Source: Nitrosarchaeum sp.
GTDB taxonomy: Archaea; Thermoproteota; Nitrososphaeria; Nitrososphaerales; Nitrosopumilaceae
Assembly: GCA_002737445.1 (NCBI GenBank)
Contig: NSIR01000004.1
Span: forward strand, 1 to 64,000
Length of the DNA: 64,000 nt
Reading direction: 5' to 3'
The translations under genes were made by a program, and so were the position numbers. The notes beneath the pieces were generated by a model. The model ran no database searches. It had not been told where the DNA came from and saw only the letters and a list, made by a program, of their open reading frames with translations. The first letter of the stretch is position 1. Every line of letters starts with the position of its first letter. Shown here in pieces: positions 28,562 to 37,204 of the stretch.

Positions 28562-29578
28562 TTGTCAGAGTCAAGTGTTGTTGCTGCAGAGTCAAGTGTT
28601 GTTGCTGCAGAGTCAAGTGTTGTTACAATGGAACTTTGGATTATATTTTTTGTAATTTTGGCAGTAACTATTGCAATTGATCTTGGTCTATTTCATAAAA
28701 TTAAACAAAAATTAAACAAAACACCACAATCTGAAACAGAACATGTAATGTCTTCTAAAGAGGCGTTAGGTTGGACTTTAACATGGATTTCACTTGCTGG
28801 TGTTTTTGCAGGTTTCATTTATCTTACATTAGGTAATGCCAAGATGGTAGAGTTTGTCACAGGGTATGCTCTGGAAAAATCACTTAGTGTTGATAACATG
28901 TTTGTATTTTTACTAGTGTTTAGCACTTTGGGAATTCCACACAAATATCAACACCGAGTTCTTTCTTATGGAATTTTAAGTGCTATTGGAATGCGAATTG
29001 CACTTATTGTTGTGGGTTCATCATTACTGGATAATTTCCAATGGATGATCTATATTTTTGGTGGATTACTTTGGTACACTGCAATTAGAATGATACTTCA
29101 AAAAGAAGAAAAGAAAATTGAACTAGAAAAAAACATTGCAGTCAGACTTTTGAAAAAATTAATGCCTGTTAATTTGAGTCTGGTTGGAAACAAGTTCATT
29201 ATCCCAATTAATGGAGTAATGCATGCTACTCCATTGCTAGTTGCACTTGCAATAATTGAATTAACTGATTTAGTGTTTGCGATGGATTCCATACCTGCAG
29301 TTTTGTCAATTACTAGGGATCCATTCATAGTAATTACCTCTAACATATTTGCAATTTTAGGTCTACGTGCACTTTACTTTTTAATTGGAGGCATGATGGA
29401 GAAATTCCATTATCTCAAGCCTGGATTGATTATTTTATTGCTATTTATTGGAACAAAGATGATAGTTTCAGATATTTATCACATTCCAACTATGACCTCA
29501 CTGCTTATCGTGTTTGCAATTTTGGCAACCGTGATTATAGCATCTGTATTAAAACCAAAAACTGTAAAAAACAAATAA
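28562..29578 (+). CDS. TerC family integral membrane protein
   Basis: 338 residues with seven to eight transmembrane helices. The TerC signature is clear: YALEKSLSVDNMFVFLL near residue 102 and ELTDLVFAMDSIPAVLSI near residue 229, both with membrane-embedded acidic residues, then GTKMIVSDIYHIP near residue 298. TerC proteins have been linked to tellurite resistance and to metal (Mn) handling and membrane protein assembly. The first 22 residues are three repeats of ESSVVAA-like sequence and are absent from typical relatives. Start at TTG 28562 is favoured by the TATA spacing. Confidence 0.88.
   Translation: MSESSVVAAESSVVAAESSVVTMELWIIFFVILAVTIAIDLGLFHKIKQKLNKTPQSETEHVMSSKEALGWTLTWISLAGVFAGFIYLTLGNAKMVEFVTGYALEKSLSVDNMFVFLLVFSTLGIPHKYQHRVLSYGILSAIGMRIALIVVGSSLLDNFQWMIYIFGGLLWYTAIRMILQKEEKKIELEKNIAVRLLKKLMPVNLSLVGNKFIIPINGVMHATPLLVALAIIELTDLVFAMDSIPAVLSITRDPFIVITSNIFAILGLRALYFLIGGMMEKFHYLKPGLIILLLFIGTKMIVSDIYHIPTMTSLLIVFAILATVIIASVLKPKTVKNK
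28568..28624 (+). repeat. 21-bp tandem repeat at the TerC N-terminus
   Basis: Two identical copies of a 21-base unit beginning gagtcaagtgttgttgctgc (28568-28588 and 28589-28609), then a 15-base partial copy. In frame it encodes ESSVVAA. Perfect identity implies recent slippage. Confidence 0.85.
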
Positions 29579-29584
29579 ATTAAA

Positions 29585-30109
29585 TTATTTACTTTTAAAC
29601 GCCAAAATGAATCCCATGCCTCCGCATATTACTCCTAGTGCAAGTATGGTGATAAATCCGCCAATTGGTGCTATGAATGAATCCATTATTTCTAAATTTG
29701 TTGGACCTATTTTTCCTTCTGTGAATAGTGTGATTACGCCTGTCCCTGCCAACCCTGCAAATGCCATTATAATCATTGCACCGCCTCCGCCAACATTCAT
29801 TCCAACTAGATGAATCGCTGCAAATATGTTTGATATTTTAGAGAATTTTTTATTTAATGTTATTTCAAGATGACTGTAAAATAGCGCAGATACTGCAACT
29901 GCCAGAACCACAATTAGATAAAATATAATTCCTAAAAAGAACCACTTTGCAGTTCCTTCAAAAGATAATGATAGATATTGAATTATGTTAACTTGTGTAT
30001 TTGTCATTTGTAATGCTACAATAACTATGGACATTGCAGTTATTACTCCGCCTTGGAGAATTGCAGCAATTATGAATCTGTTAGCCCATTTACTACCGAT
30101 CTCGTCCAT
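29585..30109 (-). CDS. Four-helix membrane protein
   Basis: 174 residues with four hydrophobic segments (about 11-32, 54-78, 96-125, 143-168) and a glycine-rich third helix (GMNVGGGGAMIIMAFAGLAG). Strongly hydrophobic, with no catalytic motif seen. Convergent with the TerC gene. Function unknown. Confidence 0.65.
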   Translation of the reverse strand: MDEIGSKWANRFIIAAILQGGVITAMSIVIVALQMTNTQVNIIQYLSLSFEGTAKWFFLGIIFYLIVVLAVAVSALFYSHLEITLNKKFSKISNIFAAIHLVGMNVGGGGAMIIMAFAGLAGTGVITLFTEGKIGPTNLEIMDSFIAPIGGFITILALGVICGGMGFILAFKSK

Positions 30110-30366
30110 TATTTGATTATATACAAATTATGTGTTAAGTATCTTTTAGATTTGAATTTTGGTTCAAATTGTTAATTTTTTGTAACAGTTTTTAATGTGA
30201 TTGTTTCTAATTGACTGGAATTTTGATTGTATCTTTCCTTTGTTACTATGTGATTTAAAAGTACTTTTTCGTAAATAATGTCTCATAAATTCCAATTAAC
30301 TGTTTAAACTATCTCTGACTTTATAGGATTGTTTGTAAATTCTGTGTATGATTATATTTAATTTTA

Positions 30367-30675
30367 TTAATTCTCATAAATTTGTCTTTTGATATCTAAT
30401 ATGTGGTCATTGAATATCTTAATTTCAGCATCGAATAATTCCATTGAACTTTCTACCGTATTTATTTTATTTTCATCAGTTATTTTATTTTTTAGATATT
30501 GCCCTGAATCATGAATATACTTTTCAAACACCATTCCAAATATACATTCATGTGGATTTTTAATTTCCCATTTTTCATTTAAAGAATTTATTAAATTAAA
30601 ATATTTTGGAATTTGACTAGTTGCTATTTTTAATAAATTTTCTAATTCGTGTTTATCTTCAATTTCAAATATCAT
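30367..30675 (-). CDS. Uncharacterised small helical protein
   Basis: 102 residues, acidic and helical, with no membrane segment. A central PHECIFGMVFEKYIHDSGQYL may be a conserved core. The 257 bases downstream are AT-rich with nothing recognised. Confidence 0.55.
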   Translation of the reverse strand: MIFEIEDKHELENLLKIATSQIPKYFNLINSLNEKWEIKNPHECIFGMVFEKYIHDSGQYLKNKITDENKINTVESSMELFDAEIKIFNDHILDIKRQIYEN

Positions 30676-30846
30676 TAGTGATCATTAATATTGTGTTTTT
30701 ACTAAAATTAAAAGTTTTGATTATCCAAAACTCTTCTTTTTTATGATCTTTTTTTATTTTGTATCAAATTACAGTCAAAATAATCTCACTAAAACTAGTA
30801 ACCTTTCTCACACTTTGTCAGTTATACAAATCCATAAAGAATAGCC

Positions 30847-31683
30847 ATGACACATGGCGATATCGATATCATCGGTAAAAACGTCAAAGACATGTACGGA
30901 ACATTCATGGGTAAAGTCATTGGAACAATAACTGATATTGATGGAAGCATCCAATCAGTAGGCATTGACTGCGGTTCTCAAGGATTACAGCAAATCCAAT
31001 TTGAGCAGCTAGTGGTTCAAGGCAATATTGTAATTTTTATTCCAAGATGGAGACTTGACTCACAGAAACTTCTTCGCGAAAAACAACTAACTCTACGTCG
31101 TCTAAAGGCATTGATTGACATTGTTTCAGAAAATGATGACATGAAAGCAGATGCAGAAATAATTCATGAAAAATATAAATCAAAACTTGCATCATTGGAT
31201 GAAGCAGAATACGAAATTAAAATCAAACTTGAAACAAGATTGACAGAGTTGGATGAACAGATGAAGTCTGCAAAGATGTTGCTATTTGATGCAAAAGTGC
31301 AATACAAGAGTAATGAAATATCTGATAGCACATTTGAAACTGTAAAGACATGCTCTGCAGAATTAATTGAGCACGTTACACACGAAACTACAGAAATCTC
31401 AAATGTGAAAAGAAGAATTTCAGATCTTGATGCCGAAGTGGTCAACATAACCACTCCTCCACAAAAACATCTACAAGAATTAGCCGTTTCATATCTAGAC
31501 AATTCTGAATCACGACACATTCAGAACATGCTTCCAGAGGCACCAACAGAATCCGTCACTTACTCTTCAGCAGTACCAATTACTTCTGAATCCCTACAGA
31601 CAATTCCAGAGCCACCCAAACAGGTGAAACCAACAACTTCTAACAACGAAGACGATTGGCTTGCCAGAATGGAAGCACAATAA
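30847..31683 (+). CDS. cdvA: Cell division protein CdvA
   Basis: 278 residues. An N-terminal PRC-barrel (about 1-75, GKNVKDMYGTFMGKVIGTI to IFIPRWRLDSQKL) is followed by a long coiled coil (about 75-205) and a Pro/Thr/Ser-rich tail with a conserved acidic tip (NNEDDWLARMEAQ). This is the architecture of CdvA, which forms membrane-bound filaments and recruits ESCRT-III-like CdvB to the division site. CdvB and CdvC are not next to it. Codon choice is less AT-biased than neighbours, consistent with strong expression. Confidence 0.88.
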   Translation: MTHGDIDIIGKNVKDMYGTFMGKVIGTITDIDGSIQSVGIDCGSQGLQQIQFEQLVVQGNIVIFIPRWRLDSQKLLREKQLTLRRLKALIDIVSENDDMKADAEIIHEKYKSKLASLDEAEYEIKIKLETRLTELDEQMKSAKMLLFDAKVQYKSNEISDSTFETVKTCSAELIEHVTHETTEISNVKRRISDLDAEVVNITTPPQKHLQELAVSYLDNSESRHIQNMLPEAPTESVTYSSAVPITSESLQTIPEPPKQVKPTTSNNEDDWLARMEAQ

Positions 31684-31741
31684 TTTTTTTAACTTATTTT
31701 TTTCTTTAACCTTTACAAGCTAGGCGCTATAGATAATTTTC

Positions 31742-33658
31742 ATGTCTGAAATTAATATTGGTCTTGGAAATCATGATGATAAAACAAGATTAGAGGCAAA
31801 ATCTAACTATGTTCATTTTTGGGAAAAGCAAGCAAAAAATCTATTTTGGTTTTCACCTTGGACCAATCCTCTTGATTGGAATCCACCATTTGCAAAGTGG
31901 TTTGTTGGTGGTACCATAAATGCATCATACAATACTTTGGATATTCATCAAAAAAATAAATCTGATAAACCTGCTATTTTTTGGGAAGGTGAAAATGGTG
32001 AATCCAGAATTCTTACTTACCATGATATGTGGATTCAAGTGCAAAAATTTGCAAATGTACTCAAATCATTAGGTGTTAAGAAAGGTGATAGGGTAACTAT
32101 CTACCTTCCAATGATTCCAGAATTGCCAATATCTATGCTTGCATGTGCAAGAATTGGTGCGATACACACCGTGATATTTTCTGGATTTAGTGCATCATCA
32201 ATAAAAGATAGAATTACTGATTCTAAATCTAAAATTGTAATTACTGCTGATGGTGGATATAGGCGAGGAAATATAATTTATTTAAAACAAGTAATTGATG
32301 AGGCAATTGTTAAATTAGATTTTGTTCAAAATGTTATTGTAATAGAAAGAATAAAAAATAAAATAAAATTATCTTCTAAAGATTTAATGTGGAATGATCT
32401 AATGAATAATATTTCTAATGTTTGTGTTGCAGAAAAATTAGATAGTTCACACCCATTATACATTTTGTATACCTCTGGAACAACTGGAAAACCAAAAGGA
32501 GTATTACATGGAACTGGTGGTTATCTAACACATTTGTATTCTACATTCAAATGGGTATTTGATATTAAAGATTCAGATATTTTTTTTTGTACTGCTGACA
32601 TTGGTTGGGTTACTGGACACAGCTATATTGTATATGGTCCATTACTGCATGGTGCGACTCAAGTAATGTATGAGGGTTCGCCAGATTTTCCTGACATCTC
32701 TAGAATATGGAACATTATTCAAAAATACAAGATAACACTTTTTTACACGACTCCAACTGCATTACGAATGTTTATGAAATTTGGAGAAAAAATTCCAAAT
32801 TCATTTGATCTTTCAACTCTTAGATTGTTAGGAAGTGTAGGTGAACCGATTAATCCGGAAGTTTGGAAATGGTATTTCAAAACAATTGGTAAAGAAAAAT
32901 GCCCAATTGTAGATACCTGGTGGCAAACTGAAACTGGAGGTATAATGATATCTGCTTTGCCTGGATTGGAAACAATTCCACTAAAGCCTGGTTCTGGAAC
33001 TCTGCCTATTCCTGGATTGGATATTTCTGTGATTGATGAATATGGAAAAGATGTATTGCCAAACACCAAAGGTTATTTGGTAATAAAAAATCCCTGGCCT
33101 GGAATGCTTTTGACACTTTGGAAAGACGATGAGAAATATTATGAAGCATATTGGTCAAAATACAAAAATTGTTACTATGCTGGTGATTATGCACTACAGG
33201 ATACAGATGGATATTTTTGGTTACTTGGAAGAGCCGACGATGTACTCAAGGTATCTGGTCATAGAATAGGAACGGCTGAACTTGAAAGCTGCCTTGTATC
33301 TCACACAGACGTGTCTGAATCAGCAGTATGTGGGATTCCAGATGAAATCAAAGGCGAGGCGATCATTGCATTTGTAGTTTTAAAACAAAATGTTCAAAAA
33401 AATAATATGACTTTACAAAATGAATTATTGCTAAAAATTCGAAATGATATTGGTGCAATAGCTACTCCTGCACAAATATATTTTGTAAGTGTATTGCCAA
33501 AAACTCGCAGTGGTAAAATAATGAGAAGATTACTTAAAGCGATAGCCAATAAAGAAATTATTGGGGATACTAGTACTTTGGAAAATGTAGATTCTATATC
33601 TGAAATACAATCTATTTTTGAACAATTACAAGAATCAATTCAAAAAAAATCTGAATAA
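31742..33658 (+). CDS. acs: AMP-forming acetyl-CoA synthetase family enzyme
   Basis: 638 residues of the ANL superfamily. The ATP loop is YTSGTTGKPKGV near residue 241, the hinge region is YAGDYALQD near residue 479, DDVLKVSGHRIG near residue 499, and the C-terminal catalytic lysine is in TRSGKIMRR near residue 587. The Trp of DTWWQTETGG near residue 394 fills the acyl pocket and favours acetate or propionate. It starts 58 bases after cdvA, but a role link is not implied. Related enzymes activate 3-hydroxypropionate; that alternative cannot be excluded. Confidence 0.85.
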   Translation: MSEINIGLGNHDDKTRLEAKSNYVHFWEKQAKNLFWFSPWTNPLDWNPPFAKWFVGGTINASYNTLDIHQKNKSDKPAIFWEGENGESRILTYHDMWIQVQKFANVLKSLGVKKGDRVTIYLPMIPELPISMLACARIGAIHTVIFSGFSASSIKDRITDSKSKIVITADGGYRRGNIIYLKQVIDEAIVKLDFVQNVIVIERIKNKIKLSSKDLMWNDLMNNISNVCVAEKLDSSHPLYILYTSGTTGKPKGVLHGTGGYLTHLYSTFKWVFDIKDSDIFFCTADIGWVTGHSYIVYGPLLHGATQVMYEGSPDFPDISRIWNIIQKYKITLFYTTPTALRMFMKFGEKIPNSFDLSTLRLLGSVGEPINPEVWKWYFKTIGKEKCPIVDTWWQTETGGIMISALPGLETIPLKPGSGTLPIPGLDISVIDEYGKDVLPNTKGYLVIKNPWPGMLLTLWKDDEKYYEAYWSKYKNCYYAGDYALQDTDGYFWLLGRADDVLKVSGHRIGTAELESCLVSHTDVSESAVCGIPDEIKGEAIIAFVVLKQNVQKNNMTLQNELLLKIRNDIGAIATPAQIYFVSVLPKTRSGKIMRRLLKAIANKEIIGDTSTLENVDSISEIQSIFEQLQESIQKKSE

Positions 33659-33725
33659 TTTAAATTAATTTTGATAATTTTATTTTTATCTTTATTATAA
33701 ATATTTTTTATTTTGAATTATTTAT

Positions 33726-34751
33726 CTAACTAAACCACTGATCTAAATTTTGACTCTTTCTTTCCAGTGCTTTTTTAAGCCTATTCAATGAAGATTGTAT
33801 TCTATCTTCGGAAAAACTTCTTTCTTTTACTAGATAATTCATCATTCCATCATAATCTACATTTCCAAATACTATCTCATCCACATTTGCTACTAGTGGT
33901 TCAAGAAAAATTTTTCGTATTTGTTCATAATCAATTGCTTGTAATTGTTCTTGAATTTGTGGTATGTCTTCCAAACGTGAATGCTGCTTGATCATTTTTA
34001 ATGCAGTTTTTGGTCCTATTCTCTCAAATCCATTTGGATTAAAATCTGTACCAATCAAAATTCCTATATCTACAAGCTGTTCTCTTGATACTCCCAACGC
34101 ATCTATTGTTTTCTGAGTTTCAATAAGTTCAGGCTCAATTTCAACAAATGTGTTTCTATTTGGAATTTTTCTCCTACCACTATTTGTAAAATTCCGTATC
34201 AATCTTTTTGCTCCGCATAATATGGAATCAAAATCCTGACTAGCTGATGCATAGGCTTGCCCTGTATTTGTTAAATGAGCCGCAGTTGCTTCCCCTTCTG
34301 AGGGTGCATCAATATATGGAATTCCAAAAAAAGTCAAAATTTGTTTTGATTCTTTCACCATTCCGTCTTTCATACTTGTTGTTTGCTGTGCAAATTTTCT
34401 TGCATCTTCCATGTTTCCCTCAGCAATTGCTTTTTCATATTTTACGGTTGCGTCTTTTTTGATTTGTTTTCGCCTCTCTATTTCAGCAGTTTTTAGTGAT
34501 GGTGGTTTTCCATCAAATACATACACTGGTTTAATTCCCAAAGATAAAAAATTGATATTTCTGTATAGTAATCCGCTTAGATGGCTAGTGATTCTCCCTT
34601 CTGAATCTGCCAATTGTAATCCGTCAGGACCTCGTATGCTTGCAAGAAATTGATAAATCGCATTGTAGGCATCAATTGCAATAACTTTGGATGAAAATAC
34701 TTGCAATGTAGTTTTTTCTCTAATTACAAGTTCTTTTAGATTTAATCCCAC
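33726..34751 (-). CDS. fen: Flap endonuclease 1
   Basis: 341 residues. The N-terminal nuclease block has [12 protein letters not shown] near residue 25 and [10 protein letters not shown] near residue 74. The internal block has [12 protein letters not shown] near residue 148, [13 protein letters not shown] near residue 170 and [22 protein letters not shown] near residue 230, including the helix-hairpin-helix. The extreme C-terminus SQNLDQWFS is a PCNA-interaction peptide. It removes Okazaki flaps in replication and repair. Confidence 0.95.
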   Translation of the reverse strand: MGLNLKELVIREKTTLQVFSSKVIAIDAYNAIYQFLASIRGPDGLQLADSEGRITSHLSGLLYRNINFLSLGIKPVYVFDGKPPSLKTAEIERRKQIKKDATVKYEKAIAEGNMEDARKFAQQTTSMKDGMVKESKQILTFFGIPYIDAPSEGEATAAHLTNTGQAYASASQDFDSILCGAKRLIRNFTNSGRRKIPNRNTFVEIEPELIETQKTIDALGVSREQLVDIGILIGTDFNPNGFERIGPKTALKMIKQHSRLEDIPQIQEQLQAIDYEQIRKIFLEPLVANVDEIVFGNVDYDGMMNYLVKERSFSEDRIQSSLNRLKKALERKSQNLDQWFS

Positions 34752-34810
34752 AATATACCTCTTATTTTTCTACTATTTTGTGTTTATCGTTAAATGATGA
34801 CTGTACATGA

Positions 34811-35128
34811 TTGCAAATTCACTTTATTTTACTTGCATATATAAAAAAGAAAATATTGTCAAGCATTACGTCTTTGAATTTACCAATAGAACTTGCTGAT
34901 AAAATATATCAAATAAAGTTAAACTCTGATAATGATTTTTTAAAAATTATTTCTTATTTCCCATTATCTGAAATAGAAAAACAATTTATTAAAAATTTGG
35001 AAGATAAATTGAAATCTTTTAATAGTTTTAGTTCCATTTTTTCTGATGTTATATCTGATCAGGAATGGCAAAAATCTAAAAATGACATAAAAAAGCATTT
35101 TCAAGATGAAATATTTGAAATAGATTAA
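34811..35128 (+). CDS. Uncharacterised 105-residue protein
   Basis: Starts at a TTG at 34811; a later start at residue 20 or so is possible, since the first residues are hydrophobic. The rest is charged and helical (ELADKIYQIKLNSDNDFLKI and IEKQFIKNLEDKLKSF). No domain recognised. It ends about 45 bases before the tRNA. Confidence 0.45.
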   Translation: MQIHFILLAYIKKKILSSITSLNLPIELADKIYQIKLNSDNDFLKIISYFPLSEIEKQFIKNLEDKLKSFNSFSSIFSDVISDQEWQKSKNDIKKHFQDEIFEID

Positions 35129-35140
35129 CCTTTCATTAAA

Positions 35141-35150
35141 TTATTTATTA
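35141..35150 (+). promoter_or_regulatory. TATA-like box for tRNA-Ser
   Basis: The sequence ttatttatta lies 24-33 bases upstream of the mature tRNA 5' end, the normal place for an archaeal TATA box. Confidence 0.4.
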
Positions 35151-35173
35151 TGTGGGTATGTCTAAGATTTCTT

Positions 35174-35255
35174 GCCAGGTTAGCCAAGTGGTACGGCGGT
35201 CGTCTCGAAAACGACTACGCGCAAGCGTGCAGGGGCTCGAATCCCTTACCTGGCG
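35174..35255 (+). tRNA. tRNA-Ser (anticodon CGA)
   Basis: The acceptor stem GCCAGGT pairs with ACCTGGC, followed by a G discriminator, as expected for tRNA-Ser. The anticodon stem GTCGT/ACGAC closes loop CTCGAAA, giving anticodon CGA for codon UCG. A long class II variable arm (tacgcgcaagcgtgc) is present, and the T-loop reads CTCGAAT. No intron is seen and CCA is not encoded. The GC content is far above that of the surroundings. Confidence 0.95.
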
Positions 35256-35419
35256 TAGACATTTTCTCGTATGCCCTTACTTGCCGAATTTTTATTCATA
35301 AATCTTTAATTGAATACAAAATTTAGTAAAGTATTGAAAATTGACTCTAAAAAGAAAATAAAAGATTTATTGAAAACAGATTCTAAACTCTGGTTTTAAT
35401 CACTTTTTTTTGAAAAAAA

Positions 35420-35616
35420 TCATTTGAATGTGTTTTTTGTTTTAAATTTAAACTCTTTATAGTTACACGTTTTACATTTAGAAAGTACTAGTTTCCCTCC
35501 TTGTGAATCTAGTTGATTCTGTGGTGTTATGGTCAAATTATTTGTTGTATGTGACCGCATTTTACACATTTTATGGTCATTGCTTCTACACTTTTCTTAA
35601 CTTCTCTCTTGCCCAT
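35420..35616 (-). pseudogene. Zinc-ribbon gene interrupted by a frameshift
   Basis: Reading from an ATG at 35616, 27 codons give a basic start and the first zinc knuckle CVKCGH before a TGA at 35533. In a second frame, a block from about 35560 to 35420 reads NNLTITPQNQLDSQGGK, then SKCKTCNYKEF, supplying the second CxxC pair. Joined by one frameshift near 35545-35555, the two make a plausible zinc ribbon of about 65 residues. It may be a decayed gene, a sequencing error or a programmed frameshift. The rest of the 500-base gap is AT-rich spacer. Confidence 0.5.
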
Positions 35617-35764
35617 GATTGATAATTTGACATATCGTATATTTGCATTTGGTCTTTACATTTTCAAAAATATGATTGAAATTAAATTTAAACAATGACC
35701 GCAAATATTAATTCAATCAAGTCTAAATATTAAAAATCAAAATATTGTGTTTTGACTAATTATT

Positions 35765-36337
35765 TTATATTTTAGTTTTTGAAAATAACGCATATGTGCC
35801 ACCTATGGCATATGAAATTGAAATTAAAATTCTAGATAACAACACAGCGATATCTTGATGAGATACAAACAAGGACGTGTCAATCTTAATAGCTATTGGA
35901 ATTACCAGTAATGCTATCACGCCTACTAAAAATTGTTCTTTATTGTTTTGATGACTAAAAATTCTCATGAAGACATACGTTGAGGAGTTTCCTAATCCGA
36001 TTCCTAACAAAATCAGATATTGAAAATATTGTGGAAAAACCACAATTAGAATAAAAGGTACTGCCCAACAACTACCATTTATTATTTTAACATACAGTGG
36101 CCATGACAAACTGTTTTTCATACGATTTCGTATTAATGGAATTTTTTGTTTAAAATGCATAAAATAGAAGCCAAAAATTATCCCAAATGTTCCAAGCCAA
36201 ACAACTCCATACAAATAACTTGGTAAATGATTTAGAAATACAATTTCACTTGTAATTGATGCAATTGCCACCGCGGCTGCTACGCAAATAAATAAAAATC
36301 CAAAAATTCGTCTAATTTCATATTGAATAGATTCCAT
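35765..36337 (-). CDS. Multi-spanning membrane protein
   Basis: 190 residues with five to six transmembrane helices (first at about 11-33, last at about 165-186) and short charged loops. No transporter or enzyme motif is recognised. Same strand as the next gene but with 38 bases between them. Confidence 0.6.
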   Translation of the reverse strand: MESIQYEIRRIFGFLFICVAAAVAIASITSEIVFLNHLPSYLYGVVWLGTFGIIFGFYFMHFKQKIPLIRNRMKNSLSWPLYVKIINGSCWAVPFILIVVFPQYFQYLILLGIGLGNSSTYVFMRIFSHQNNKEQFLVGVIALLVIPIAIKIDTSLFVSHQDIAVLLSRILISISYAIGGTYALFSKTKI

Positions 36338-36375
36338 AAAGTCTAGTCATGAATGCATAATTTATGGTTGATGCT

Positions 36376-36909
36376 CTATGTTTTTGATTCTTTTTCTCGC
36401 AATAAATTATAATCTAACATTATCTTTGGGAGTCTGTCATCTGGATTTGATGTTATTCCATATTTTTGACAATACAGAAAATAATTTGGCCAATTTTTTC
36501 TAGCACTCTTGTTAAAATCCTCACCTACCATATGATCATACCAATCAATTATTATCAAACCATAAGCAAAGAATCTACTAAGATATTTGGCAATTCCTAC
36601 AGGAATTTTTTTGTGTATGTCTAGAAAAGCAATTTGATCTATAGTGTTTAAATAATCATTTGCATATCTTTGGCAATCTTCTGTAGTTTTAAGAATTGAA
36701 TTTTTGTCTAATCTGTTTGTAAGATCCTCATGAAATCCTCGTAATAATTGAGAATATGTCGCCTTTGTATTTTCTCTAACGTTTTTCCAAGTTATCACTA
36801 GTGTGACTATAAAAATTGTTGCAGTGATGGAACTAATAATTATTGCAAGCGTCGGCGTTTCGATCTTTTGAGTTAATTGTAAAAATACGTCTGCCAGATT
36901 TAGAAACAT
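36376..36909 (-). CDS. Membrane-anchored uncharacterised protein
   Basis: 177 residues. One transmembrane helix lies at about 20-42 (TLAIIISSITATIFIVTLVI) and the rest is a soluble helical domain with conserved-looking NDYLNTIDQIAFLDIHKKI and an aromatic C-terminal part (WPNYFLYCQKYGI). The layout resembles membrane proteins of the DUF4760 type, but that link is tentative. Confidence 0.55.
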   Translation of the reverse strand: MFLNLADVFLQLTQKIETPTLAIIISSITATIFIVTLVITWKNVRENTKATYSQLLRGFHEDLTNRLDKNSILKTTEDCQRYANDYLNTIDQIAFLDIHKKIPVGIAKYLSRFFAYGLIIIDWYDHMVGEDFNKSARKNWPNYFLYCQKYGITSNPDDRLPKIMLDYNLLREKESKT

Positions 36910-37003
36910 GTCGTTAATTATTTTGTCACTTATTATAATATGTCTATGATATCTTATTTGAGTAACAGCAATTTAAATTCTAATATGATTAATTTTTTCC
37001 TAA

Positions 37004-37204
37004 ATGAATTCAAGAATTAATCATGATAAACACATGGTTATCGATGTTGTTTTACACTCTCTTACAGTTGATCCACAAAGAAACCTTGTGAATACCAATA
37101 TCTTCAAAGACCGACTTTTACTAATTATGAAATTTGAGCAAATGTTTGAAAAAATTCAGGCTAAAATTATCTTCATAGTGACATTTTCCTTCACATATGA
37201 TTGA
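37004..37204 (+). CDS. Possible 66-residue protein
   Basis: An ATG at 37004 opens a frame overlapping the next gene by 8 bases. The first 50 residues (MNSRINHDKHMVIDVVLHS and onward) are mixed in composition and protein-like; the C-terminus is hydrophobic. No domain recognised. It could be real or a chance frame. Confidence 0.35.
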   Translation: MNSRINHDKHMVIDVVLHSLTVDPQRNLVNTNIFKDRLLLIMKFEQMFEKIQAKIIFIVTFSFTYD

